Origin: Crambe crambe
Lineage: Eukaryota; Porifera; Demospongiae; Poecilosclerida; Crambeidae
Reading direction: 5' to 3'
DNA: 64,000 nucleotides
Assembly: GCA_963924555.1 (NCBI GenBank)
Contig: OZ004584.1
Location: 3,347,001 to 3,411,000 of the forward strand
Part shown: positions 26,352 to 36,986 of the stretch, piece after piece
Position numbering within the stretch: position 1 is the first letter of the stretch
Layout: each line of letters starts with the position of its first letter
Notes under the pieces: model-generated
Told to the model about the DNA's origin: nothing
What the model saw: the letters and a program-made list of their open reading frames with translations, nothing else
Databases searched by the model: none
Made by a program: the position numbers and the translations under genes

Positions 26352-27928
26352 TCACTGGATATAAAATTCAAATGCTTCAATTGCCACATCTTCATTATTG
26401 ACTCCTTCATCTCTACAAACTCTCATCTCAATATCATCAGAGGTGTGGTCTTGCAGCTGCCTATAGAACCATGGAGGATTATCAGAAGAATCACAGTTAG
26501 TGCAACTTCCTTCATTCCATAGAGACTTAGTGGTATTACAGACACCCACTAGCTGCAAACTTATTCCATCACAGAAAAGGTTAGAATTATTCCTGAAGAA
26601 ATGTTCTTCTGATGGTAGTTCTTTACAGGAAGAATTAGGAGGAACTAAAACAGAGTGAAAAATAAAATAATAAGAATATTTACTATACATTAGCTACATT
26701 AGAAGAAAGTTTTCGTGGGATAAAAGTTTCATGGATTTTGTGGTTTTGAAAAGCAATACACAAAAACCAGGGAATTTAGCTATATGGTTCATTTTCACCC
26801 TATGAAAGTTGTGCACTATAAAAGCTATATCTTACCTCCTTCAGCAGCAAAGGTCCAAATGTGTTGTTTTGGGGATCCATGAGTTAGACTAATACCGTCA
26901 ACATAATTGGAATCCAGAGCGGAAGAATTCCTTAACCTTGGTTCACCATGATTACCAAATGCATCAGGTATCCCGACTTGATAAGCTCTGATCATCCCAC
27001 AGACTCTGGAATAGTTGAAACCATGTGTGGTAAAGAAGACTGATGAACAGCTTGCATTGCAAGAGTTGATCACACATGTGCGTATAGGATTGCAAGCAAT
27101 TCCCACCTTGAGATCACAGGGACACTGGCTATAGCAGTCTCTCATGTCCAGTTCAGCCACTCTCATCCACCCTCCAGTGATGTTACCGCATGACTTGGTC
27201 ATGTCACAGTACACACGCACAGCAGATTCATTAGAAGACGTGATCCAATAGTGGCCTGAGGGAGAGGAGGGAGCAAACTGGAGAATACTAGCACATGAAG
27301 TTGCAGGATGATTATGATATAAACCAAGTAACCTCTGTAGCGTCGTAGCTACTGCAGAAAAAGTTTGGTTTACTTTAATCTCTAACTCATTCAATCGATG
27401 ATCAGTTTCATTACCCAAGTGGAAAGCGTACTTCTCTAGTGCTGAATAGTTTTGACTCAATACTAGATTCAAACTGTTATTGTAAGATGAGGTCCCATGG
27501 ATTAAAGATATTTCAGACTTTAGTTGTGATATTTCAGCAAATGCAGCAATAGATGCAACCACTAAAATAAGCAGGAAAATAATGATGACAACCATGACAC
27601 ATGACACTCTCCAATTCTTCTGCAGGTTTTTCTTGCATGTAACACTTTTGATCTCAACTGCATTGTCATGAGGATTCTTCTGACAGGACTCATCAGCAGT
27701 CGTGTTTGAACGCATATTTTCCAGTGTGACCATGGAGTATGTGGCATTATCGAATGTAGCATCTGTATGAATGGACAGTTTTTTCTCTCTGTTGAGTTTA
27801 GAATATGTGGCTGGAATATCAGATAGTATTTCAGGTTGATCATCATTTTTATCAGCAGAATGCTTCTTCTTCTTGGACATATCCACCACAGCATAAGTGG
27901 GAACATGACAATCTAATTCAGAAGTCAT
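26352..27928 (-). CDS. Type II membrane receptor with fibrinogen-like ectodomain, copy A (intact)
   Basis: Two exons, 26836-27928 and 26352-26644 (TGA), encode 461 residues. The start ATG follows AACA and is the methionine conserved in all copies. Cytoplasmic tail about 1-107 with Tyr12 (PTYAVV), Tyr42 (ATYSKL), Tyr64 (ATYSMV) and a KKKK patch. Single membrane segment about 108-132, with no cleavable signal, so type II is inferred. Stalk 133-205 has several NxS/T sites. Ectodomain about 206-461 begins SCASILQF, SGHYWI, VYCDM, GGWMRVAELDM, like the N-terminal part of a fibrinogen-related domain. It continues with YVDGISLTHG, HIWTF and exon 2 NPPWFYRQL, DDIEMRVCRDE, a Cys-rich pattern I know from sponge and cnidarian proteins. 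The ligand is unknown. Signalling or endocytic use of the tyrosines is inferred. Confidence 0.82.
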
Positions 27929-27979
27929 TGTTCCAGGCAAACTATGCAGCAAACCACATCTAGCAACTATATACATCAC

Positions 27980-28009
27980 CATACATTAGCTGACATGCGC
28001 AGTGCAATG
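27980..28009 (-). promoter_or_regulatory. Conserved upstream block of receptor copy A
   Basis: ACTGCGCATGTCAGCTAATG on the minus strand, 52-81 bases upstream of the ATG. The same block precedes copies B, C and D at 65-95 bases. Conservation and fixed distance suggest core promoter or 5' UTR. Confidence 0.45.
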
Positions 28010-28020
28010 GATGGAAAAAA

Positions 28021-28075
28021 CATACATACATACATACATACATACATACACACATACATACATATACATACACAT
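28021..28075. repeat. (CATA)n microsatellite
   Basis: About 55 bases of CATA/CACA repeat just upstream of receptor copy A. Confidence 0.9.
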
Positions 28076-28311
28076 AGCGCATATGAATGTCTACTTGCTG
28101 TAAGTTATCATAACCATGGAGCAGAGCACAATAACAAACAACAGCTGCATGGTTGAAAGCACTCGGGAATCAGGTCATGTCATAGAGCAAGCACATAATA
28201 CAAAAAGAGAATAATGAGCACAGGGTGTAAAGTCTTCAAGTGGTTTTAAGCAATCAAGGCTACAAAATTAAAAACTACAAAATCTACAACTACTGAAATT
28301 TCCCACTACAG

Positions 28312-28495
28312 TAAGGAAAAGCAGGGCTATTTCACTATTCCGAACTGTCAAAACTTCTCGAGCTTATGAGCTCTATTTCGAAAGATATGTTCTATTATTA
28401 TAGTAGATTATATCCTCCAAGATGTCTCAGTAGTTTTAGAAATATTTGAACAATACGGAATTACCTGCAGTTCAAAATACCCCCACTTTGCCTTA
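28312..28495. mobile_element. Small inverted-repeat element, imperfect termini TAAGGCAAAG
   Basis: The left end is TAAGGAAAAGCAGGGCTATT. The right end read in reverse is TAAGGCAAAGTGGGGGTATT. A related left end with the same flank occurs at 38792 in the duplicated unit of copy B, so it was present before the duplication. Confidence 0.55.
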
Positions 28496-29027
28496 TATGG
28501 TAATAACTTTCTCTACACATGATATAATCACTCTATACAAGCAGGTTACTTAGCTAATGGAGCACTCCATAGTGAAAACTGACATGTGAAGTTTACTACA
28601 TAACAACTTCATGCATTGTAAGCAATTGGAGTGGCTTATAAACAACTCAAGTGACATTGAAAACGTACATAACTCCTCCACAGTGTTGTCTACAAACTGT
28701 GCAAATACATGTATGGAATACTGCCTTCTCTCACTTCCATTTGGGTCCTGCTAACCAGTTAGGAACAGGCAATTAATTGGACTCTAGACTAGAGCATCGT
28801 AAGCTGGTCATAAATTTATTTGTGTGATATACATTGCAGTAATGAATATGGAGCAAGCACTTTGAGTTCTACACCCACATAGGAGAAAAAAAAGAGTTTC
28901 TAGTTCAACTCTGTTGATTTGAACTTTCACCCTGGTATCCAATTAAAATGAGCATGCTCATATTTGTCTATGTATACTTATATCCCATGCGTGAGGGAGA
29001 TCAAAGGCCCACTGTGTGGTTTATAAG

Positions 29028-29064
29028 TCATAATGTCCGTTGTCATGAACGACGGACATTATGA
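29028..29064. repeat. Perfect 13-bp stem hairpin
   Basis: TCATAATGTCCGT is followed by an 11-base loop and the exact reverse complement ACGGACATTATGA. The surrounding 28.5-30 kb holds no supported gene. Confidence 0.8.
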
Positions 29065-30295
29065 GTACACAGCTCCACATATCATTGCACTTGCAGTGGG
29101 TATAACTGTTGCCATATTCTCCATGGAGACAAGAAATCGCGGCTGCTAAAGCGTCAAGGTGAAGTTACTTTACTGTAGCTAGCCTAGTCTATACTCGCCT
29201 TAGCTAGCTATAGCAGGATATAAAATAGTTATAACATGGGTGTTGTTTATTGTTATAACTTATATACAGGTACACATAATAGTGTGTACGTAGCTTACTC
29301 ATGCAATATTCATCCATAATCTGATCTATTTTTAAACTGTATAATAGTTAAGAGACAACCTTCACTAATGAAACAACATGATAAACACTCTCTACCATTT
29401 GTCTTGTGTATATTCTTGAGGAAGATGACTTAGCTAATAGAGCACTCCAATGTGTGTGAAAATACAACCATGCAAGTAGCTATAAGGATCAGGATGTCAC
29501 CCAATAGAGGACAAGAAAGGGACGATACCGACACAAGATAACAGGAAGCGATTAACCATTAAACCACGCCCATTAACTAAACTATATTTAAACTAGCTAC
29601 ATTGCATATTTATTCATTCTCTGTTCGAGTGCTGATGTAAATACGGTGTATATTTTATTCTGATAATTTAACTAACTACTAAAGAGAGTCTGCCGCTACT
29701 TGGGCAGAGGATCCTGTTGCAGTCACCCCCTCCAGCAGACCGGGACCTATAACACAATTAATGTGAGGTATGCTTCTAAACCATGCATAACAACTGATTA
29801 TAAAAATAAAATAAATAAATCATGTCACGAGATGAAGCGCCAGCTCAAGAATGACTTATTGAGATTCTTCAGCAGACTGAACATTCATGTGGTTCAAAGG
29901 CCCACAGTTTTAGCATTTAACCTGTATGTTTGTATTCACATAACATGTAGCTAGCAGTGATCCTTCGTTCATGCCCATCCTAGCTATCTCGACAACTATG
30001 TGCTTATTCATCCATTTCTTGTAGTTTCCATGGCAAAGGCAGCAGCAAAATGATTGCTGATTTGCTGAACACAGCTAGGCTGGTAAAGCCATTCCCACTA
30101 TGATGACAATAAACAAATCTTCAAATGAGAATCCGGATTCAAAAAAAATCGGAGCATGTAGCTATATGTAAGCAGTATGCCTGGCTCTTCCTTTCCTTCC
30201 ATGCGGACAACATAAAGACTGCACAACTATAGAGCTATTCACAATTTTTTCTTTTTTCCCGTAATACACTAGTCCGAAAAAATTTTTTTATAAAC

Positions 30296-30332
30296 AAACG
30301 TTGCGATCACTTTACAATGATCATCTTCAGTG
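30296..30332 (-). ncRNA. Hammerhead-ribozyme-like motif at the end of a Penelope-like remnant
   Basis: On the minus strand CTGAAGA (fits CUGANGA) is followed by GATCA, a loop, TGATC (stem II) and then GCAAC where GAAAC is expected. A two-pair stem III with a GUUU loop can be drawn next. One core base is wrong and stem I is weak, so this copy is probably inactive. It lies directly after the GIY-YIG remnant, where such ribozymes are known in Penelope-like elements. Confidence 0.35.
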
Positions 30333-30394
30333 TTTAAAATGATATGCCGTCAGGTTATAATCATTAAATACCCATGAGCTATGTTAACTAAAGG

Positions 30395-30670
30395 TTATGA
30401 GGCTATTGTAAACATTTGGTAGTACTCCAACGCTCTATTCATTTTCTCTCTCTGTTTCCTAATGTACCAAGATTCTAAATAGCATCTTTGATATAGCTTC
30501 TGATTGTCCACTACCTCAGCATTACTCCAGTCAATGAGGTGGTTGTGCACAATTGCATGTTCTGCGACAGCAGTATTGGTATCATTTGAAGTTAGGGCTC
30601 TCTTGTGCTCTTTTATTCTGTGAACTAATGTTCATCCTGTCTGTCCAATGTTATAATTCCTACACGGAAT
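30395..30670 (-). pseudogene. Penelope-like retroelement GIY-YIG endonuclease remnant
   Basis: The minus-strand frame reads CRNYNIGQTG, a TGA in place of an expected Arg codon, then RIKEHKRAL, AVAEHAIVHNHLIDW and RCYLESWYIR to TAA. This is the YIGQTGRTL...RLxEHKRA...AVAEH...LESWHI pattern of the C-terminal GIY-YIG domain of Penelope-like reverse transcriptases. The reverse transcriptase part was not recognised. The paralogous flank near 42590 lacks this stretch, which fits an insertion. Confidence 0.75.
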
Positions 30671-31403
30671 CTCCTGATCTTTCACTTTCTGGAATTCTAT
30701 CCTTCATGGAGCTTTCTCAATGCAGTGTGTGATTTGAAACAAGTTCTAAAGCTTAGTGGGTTTAGAATTCTTTTGATGCTCTCTGACACATTCACAATCC
30801 ATGAGAATACAGCATATGTCAAGTCAACAGCAAATGATATCACTATGAAAAATATGATATTATCCCAACACTGCCTTATCTAAAGTTACAACCACCACAG
30901 ATATAGTCTCCAGAAGCTAGAGGGAATAAATGCTAGCTAGGTAGCAATTGGAGTGGCTTTATAAACTTAGTATAACAACTCAAGTGAAGTACAATGAAAG
31001 CAATAATGTTACTCCCCCACAGTTCCCCCACAACAGTGTTGTTTATGTGTATGGATACAAGCTGTGCAAATAAATGCATGGAGTATTGAACCATTCTCCA
31101 TACCATTACTGTATACCACATAAGTACATGGACAGCAATAAATTACTACCAAGATATGGATTCATGCCTTTAGTCTAGGGTCTAATAGCTGCCAGTTCTA
31201 TAATTATTGGTGGCTGGGAAATAGAGAGGACCGAAATTATCATTCCCTATCTTGACTCTGCTGACCTTGACTTGTTATCATGGTACTGTATCCAAGCAAT
31301 CAAGCATAATAACTCATGTGAAATACACCATAAGCATACATAGCCTCGTGCAGGCGCTTAGCATCTCCTGCTCCTGCATGCGTCGAATTAATACTGGACT
31401 ATA

Positions 31404-31900
31404 CCGTAATCGTATAAATTTTCGATGGGGTTTTATTTTCGTTTTTTTTGTAGTCGATCAGAATCCTCAAAAATAATAAACGGAAGTCTTAGTACTATGA
31501 CGTCATATATGACGACGATGAGCATGCGTGTGCGATGTGATATCGATAGCAGCTGGAAAAAAACCTGGAGCAGATAGTCCATGAGACGAAAGTATCATGC
31601 TTCATTACGGCCGTTACCTGTCTCTCTTCTACAACGAAGCGTCTCGCCTTCCGTAGCAGTCTAGATTTTAGTCTGGCGTCGCCAGCCCAGCTTTTCTTCT
31701 TTTTGGGGACTATCTAGATTTCTCTGTAGTAGCCACAAATCACGAGAAGGTAGCTAGCAGCAGGCAATTATATACCTATTATGCGCGTGCATTATTTTCC
31801 ATGTGCTTGATACAAAAATTAGACCTGCAGAAATTTTTTATTATAGGAACAGCTCCGGAAATCACGAAATTTTAAACCTCTGAAAATTTATACGATTACG
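31404..31900. mobile_element. 497-bp inverted-repeat element with empty site preserved in a paralogous copy
   Basis: The ends are CCGTAATCGTATAAATTTTC and GAAAATTTATACGATTACG. It is flanked by ATA on both sides. The duplicated segment at 49060-49090 has the uninterrupted sequence GGACTATACACAAAACCCTA, showing the pre-insertion state and a 3-bp target duplication. The interior carries a TGACGTCA palindrome and no open frame. The superfamily is not assigned. Confidence 0.85.
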
Positions 31901-32313
31901 ATACACAAAACCCTATAAGTACAGGCTGGTTACAAAAATAAATAAGTCATATCGTAAGATCAAGTGCCAGCTATATAACAATGACTTACTGAGAGACTGA
32001 ACATTCATGTGATTCGGGGACACAAACAGAAGAACAGTGATTCTTTGTCCATGTCCATCCTAGCTGCAGCTAGATGCTCTTCATTTATTTCTTATAAGGC
32101 GCAAAAGCAGCAGAAAAATGATTGTTATCTCCAGCAGCAGACAATCTGATTTGCTGAACACAGCTAGGCTGGTTGTAAAGCCATTCTCACTATGATGACA
32201 ACAATGTAGCAAGTCTTCAAATGAGAATCCAGATTAAAAAAAACAACACTTCCTTTCCTCCCACACAAGAGTATGAGACTATACAGATAATATATACTGA
32301 AAAACATATGTAA

Positions 32314-32332
32314 CCCCCCCCCCCCCCCCCCC
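32314..32332. repeat. C19 homopolymer
   Basis: Nineteen C in a row. The paralogous positions near 41550 and 49470 have only three to five C, so this run expanded after duplication. Confidence 0.9.
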
Positions 32333-32464
32333 ACAGTGTTTCTATAGCTTCATGTATTGGATATGAACTGTGGAATAACAATGTACTCATGCATGGAATA
32401 CTGAAAACAAAACATGACAAACATGCCATAAGAGCATTGAAATCCATTATTTCTTGCATAGACG

Positions 32465-33140
32465 GTAGCTCTCTATGTAGGGATAACTAATACAAAAGTG
32501 AAATTTTAGTTCCCCCACTTAGACTTTTAACAAAAGACAAAAGCTACTATGAATGCCTACTATTGAGTTCTTTCATTTGATGTCACAGGTCACGTGCGAT
32601 CGATTGATCCCACCTCCTGGTGTACAGCTGATATAGCAGCTCTGTACAGAAGCGGTGAACAAATGCTCTAGTTCTTATACCAAGGATATATCTTTATATT
32701 AGCAACTAGCTGGAACATATACTCAATGAATCATAACTTCTGCTGCAGGTATAGTCCCTGTATAACTGCCTATTCGCCTGTACACCAGTAACTTCTATAT
32801 ACTTCCATATAGCTACTCTTAAATAATCTGTATAACTTCCATCTGACTTCCGCACAAGTCTGTAATTTTCAGCAAGAGATCACATTATGAAAAATCTCTA
32901 TAAAGTGCAGACCAAGTTCAGGACTGGGGACAGATCTCTCGAACCACACTCAAGCTACAGCTATGATTTCTGGATGAATCCACTCCAAATTCTACCTATT
33001 GTACTCGTCAATCCTTGAAAGAGTTGATGTAAAAGGAAACACTACAGAGTACAGTACTCGACTAACTTAATTGTTGGAAATGGCCATTTTTTCAATGATA
33101 CGCATGTGCATGTTTTTGATATCCACTTATTCGAAGAAAA
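32465..33140. repeat. Interspersed repeat, inverted relative to its copy at 48070-48520
   Basis: It begins CTCTCTATGTAGGGAT, then ACTAATACAAAAGTGAA and AGTTCCCCCACTTAGAC. It later has CTCGAACCACACTCAAGCTA and GGATGAATCCACTCCAAATT near 32940-33000, all found reversed at 48200-48520. Ends with TAGGGAT recur elsewhere in the window. It is probably a non-autonomous transposon. Confidence 0.65.
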
Positions 33141-33489
33141 AAAAAGGAAAGTAGGGATGGCTGTGTGTGATTCAAAAAAGTTCAGCAACAAGAGAATGAA
33201 CTTCAGTAAAGAACCCCTTACCCATCACCAATACTACCAAACTATGAGCTAACTATTCCTACTTCACTCCCTTCATATTTCATCTTGGCCTGTTATGGCA
33301 TGAACAGATGAAAATGGCAATTTTAAAAGTCACTATAAAATGATACTGCTTTATCTTCTGCTCTTCATACTTGAGTCCTAGCACATTGAAGGTGTCTTCA
33401 AGTTATGAGTCGCTGACTGTAGAAGAGACGTATTCTGGAGTTATGAAAGAAAATACTACATTAGTCTAATGGGGCAATTCGTGCCATCC

Positions 33490-33760
33490 CCCATCCATTT
33501 TGCTTGCATCCTGATATGTCTATCCTCAAAACAATTGCTCTAATGTTGATATCAATCATGTATTGTCTGCACAATCGTTACATAGTCTTTTCCAGATGGT
33601 GGTTTCCAGTTTACAGATGCACAAGCTATCATTCTTCCAATGTTGCATACCTCCTTTGTATGGGTTATCTATCAAGTTGTGTACTTTTGAAGATTAGCAT
33701 ACCTGATTGTGGAAGCATACACGACATGGAATCTGAATGCTTATTTTTCTCACGATAATA
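33490..33760 (+). pseudogene. Remnant of the multi-pass membrane protein family
   Basis: The nucleotide sequence parallels two parts of the 35-37 kb pseudogene: the stretch encoding ISITYCL, DRYIV, LPVYRC and the later LKI-x-x-x-DCG segment, now joined with the intervening kilobase missing. No complete frame remains. Confidence 0.6.
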
Positions 33761-33861
33761 ATCATGCATGCATTCCCACAAGTGATAAATTGTAACACCA
33801 CTTCTATAGACATTTAGCTATATATAAACTTATAGACCATTGCTATGGTAACATCACGATT

Positions 33862-34590
33862 TACATGGATCCTGCTGAAGAACCTGGATATTGAAATGTG
33901 ATGGAACAGTTGTTGAAAACTTGGTATGGTTGAATAGTAGTTGCTGCAACTGGACACTGATAACTGTAATAGCTCTGCTGTTGCCAGTTCATTGGTGATG
34001 ACGAAGGAAATACTGCAATTGGAAAATCTAGGATGGCTCCAGTTCATCACATTTGATTCCCATAACATGCTTTTTCCTCCTTTGTTATAATTTCAGCATG
34101 TCTAGAATTACACCCTATACCTTCTTTTCGTAACAATTTGAACAAATTATCCAATACTGCATGCAAAGATTTAAGAATTGGGTTTTGTCAAGGAAGTTGG
34201 GAGCATTTGTGTTCAGTGAACAGATATGATGCAACAGTCCACTTAGCATTAGATATAATGTTTTAGGTGGATACGGATCACCCTTACAATTTCTGGTTTC
34301 ATTGACATAATATGACAACCAGTGGTTTGCTCTTCAGCATTACACTCATCTAAGATGTTTTCTGGGACTTTATTGTGGGGATACCTCTTTATAGCCACTC
34401 ATTGAAATTCTGTACAGCCCAGGTAGTACTGTAAATTATATTTTTAGGAGGAATTGCTGTTGATAAAGCTTTTACTTCACTCTCTGCAACAAAATTGAAA
34501 CGCTCAGAAGGTTCAGTTGGACTCAATTTATCTGGAAAGGCAAATATTCCAGCTGCAAGTCCATAATCCAAGAAAGACTTCTTGGTTGGT
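33862..34590 (-). pseudogene. ZMYM/KIAA1958-like (DUF3504, Crypton recombinase-derived) remnant, core deleted
   Basis: The minus strand encodes, across several frameshifts, RFNFVAESEVKALSTAIPP, YSTTWAVQNFNEW, then YYVNETR, YPPKTLYLMLSGLL, NAPNFLDK, LHAVLDNLFKLL, KEGIGCNSRHAEII and TKEEKSMLWES. It then jumps to a C-terminal tail VFNNCSITFQYP and TAA. The first part matches the N-terminal region of the metazoan DUF3504 family domesticated from Crypton tyrosine recombinases. The recombinase catalytic region expected between ML-WES and the tail is absent. This is a dead copy. Confidence 0.72.
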
Positions 34591-34696
34591 TACTCAGAAT
34601 CGACGTTGAAGTCGCTAGGCCATTCTTGTAAGCAGCGAAAAAGTAGCTATAGAGACAAAAGCACTGAGCATGCGTAGTACACGCACGCGGGCTATA

Positions 34697-34806
34697 AAAT
34701 AGTTATTAACTGCGCGCGTGCAGTTTGTAGCAAATTATAAGCACTCACCCCTCGGGCCTCATGCTTATAATTCACTACAAACTTAGTGCTTGGTTAATAA
34801 CTATTA
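34697..34806. mobile_element. Fold-back element of about 110 bp
   Basis: The arms AATAGTTATTAACT and CAGTTTGTAGCAAATTATAAGCA recur reversed at the right end. A short GC-rich loop with CCTCGGGCC lies between. No clear target duplication was found. Confidence 0.6.
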
Positions 34807-35129
34807 CTTAATATCATGCAATAAGATGATAGGCCTACATATCGACTTTATTCAGGCTATAATAAAAGATACATTGATAAGTATTATACCACCCTACACA
34901 TGAACTTACAGTTCACATGATGTACACAGGATCATTTACTTAACAGAGGCCAGAACGTGTTTTAGCTAGCTATACTCTAAAGGTTTATTCTAATGGAATG
35001 TGTTGCTTATCATAACATACAGACTAGCTCCTTGTCAACAGGTCACAGTTCTGGGAAAGCATAAATGGAGTGGCTAAAGCTATAATACCACTGCATTGTA
35101 GTTTGATACGAATAACTCTAAATCTGACA

Positions 35130-36986
35130 ATGTGTGAGAGACTCACTTTTGTTGTTAGCATCTTTTTACTGTGTGCTGTGATCACCGAATGCAGCAAGTG
35201 GAATGATATGGACTGTCCTCCATGGACCATACTGAATGAGACGTCTAACAACTGTGAGTGTGGGCGTGATCTTGATGGGATTGTACAATACAACAGTGAA
35301 ACTCTTGAAGTGTCTGTGAAGGCTTTATAGTGAGAAGTGGGAGGAGACATTCTTGAGCTATTGCTTCTACTCTTGTTCTTATTCTCATTTTTAAGAATAC
35401 CATCGAATATTCACCAAAAATACATCTGAACTGAATGAAGAGGTATGTGGATCCTTCAACAGGACTGGTCTAATGTGTGGTGAGTGTAGAGCAGAATATG
35501 CTCCATCTGTGTACTCGTATGACTTAGCTTGTGTGGAGTGTAAGGACTACAAGTATAACTGGTTGAAGTATATTGCTGTAGCATATCTGCCACTGACTGC
35601 ATTTTACATACTAATGATTGTATTGAGAGTATCAGTTAATTCTGGTCCTATGGTCGTGTATGTTACCATTAGCCAAATGATAGCATCACCTGGATTGCTC
35701 AGATTTTTTATCACTACAAATAGAGACATAGATATGATATCTATGCTAGCATTATCTCTTTATGCTGTTTGGAACCTTGACTTTTTTCGTAGTTTTTACC
35801 ATCCATTTTGCTTGTATCCTAATATGACTATCCTCCAAACGATTTCTCTGGACTATGCAGTTGCAGTATATCCTCTAGTGTTGATATCAATCACGTATTG
35901 TCTAGTTCGACTGCACGACCGTTACATAGTAATTTCCAGACTGTGGTTGCCAGTGTACAGATGCTGCTCCACGTTCAGGAGAAAGTGGAATATCAGAGAA
36001 TCACTGGTGAATGCTTTTGCTACATTTTAAATTCTGTCCTATGTGAAGATAATGAATATTTCATTTGATATACTGACATTGAGTCATAGTTATTATAATG
36101 AGAGTGGTGATAGAGCAAGCAGTTGTTTATCAATGGCTCCATGACTACTTTCAGTAAAGAACACACTCCATATGCTATACTTGCTATTGTGATGTTATTT
36201 ATCTTCAACTTCCTGCCACTGGTTCTTCTTTGTGTGTACCCTTCTCGCTGCTTTCAAAAGTACCTCAATTGCACTAAATATTCATACCGAACTCTTCATG
36301 TCTTCATGGACATGTTCCAAGGATGCTACAAGGAAACACCAAGGGACTGCAGATATTTCGCTGGCTTTTACCTGTTTCTGAGGAGTTTGAATCAGTTATT
36401 ATATGTAGCAACTAAGAATCCCATATGTGACAGTCGAGGGTAGAAATCAAACTTTATTCACGCTTTCTACTTTTGAAAAAAAAAGTTCGAAAAGCAGAAA
36501 TTTTTATTGTAGAGCATCAGTCATGACAAAAGTAAACTTTGACTAAAACGTGAATAAAGTTTGATTTCTACCCTCGACTTTCACATATACTTTTCATTGG
36601 CAATGTATATGGTGATGGTTGCACTACTTCTGGTGGCAGTCTGTAAGCCCTACAAACACCATATCCATAATATGATCGATAGTGTCATATTTCTCATCAC
36701 TATTGCCATGCATGCCGCTGCTTCATTGTTCATATATGCTCCATATGTAGCACCAACATATGCTGTCAAACACTTCAAATTTGCACGAATTTTTGTTTTT
36801 CCAGTAGTATTCATACTTCCTCTCTATGGTTTAAGCTTGCTCGTCCATCGAGTTTTGTCACTTTTAAAGATTGGCGTACTTGACTGTGGATACCATAAGC
36901 TCAAAAGGAAAATGGCTCAATTGTCAATGAAGTCTCATGTTTTACATCATGATCATTATGACGAGTATTCACCTCTTCTCAAATAG
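35130..36986 (+). pseudogene. Broken multi-pass membrane protein with Cys-rich ectodomain (sponge-type family)
   Basis: The start at 35130 gives a signal peptide-like MCERLTFVVSIFLLCAVITE and then DCPPWTILNET, stopping at 35328. A second open stretch (about 35395-36030) has CGSFNRTGLMCGECRAEYAP, CVECKDY and several membrane helices. A third (from 36123, or 36031 in a shifted frame) and a fourth (36561-36986) carry more helices and end EYSPLLK, TAG. Frames change near 35330, 36025 and 36115, and a fold-back element interrupts the gene at 36423. I associate the FNRTGLMCGEC plus multi-helix layout with large uncharacterised families in sponges. Function is unknown. A set of unusual introns cannot explain the element or all the stops, so it is called a pseudogene. 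Confidence 0.7.
36423..36588. mobile_element. 166-bp fold-back element inside the membrane-protein pseudogene
   Basis: Inverted arms of about 40 bases, 36423-36462 and 36549-36588, contain GTCGAGGGTAGAAATCAAAC and its reverse complement with only terminal differences. They separate codons for NPICDS from those for FHIYFSLAMYM. Confidence 0.85.

Larger units (their letters stand above)
31130..32460. repeat. Segmentally duplicated intergenic block (paralogues near 41.3 and 49 kb)
   Basis: Sequence around 31140-31380 matches 48830-49065. Sequence around 31905-32230 matches 49070-49400 and 41280-41460, including GATGCTCTTCATTTATTTCT and CCATTCCCACTATGATGAC (small differences). Shorter matches occur at 30000-30190 and 53880-54010. 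These flank the receptor copies and mark unit-by-unit duplication. No gene is seen inside. Confidence 0.7.
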
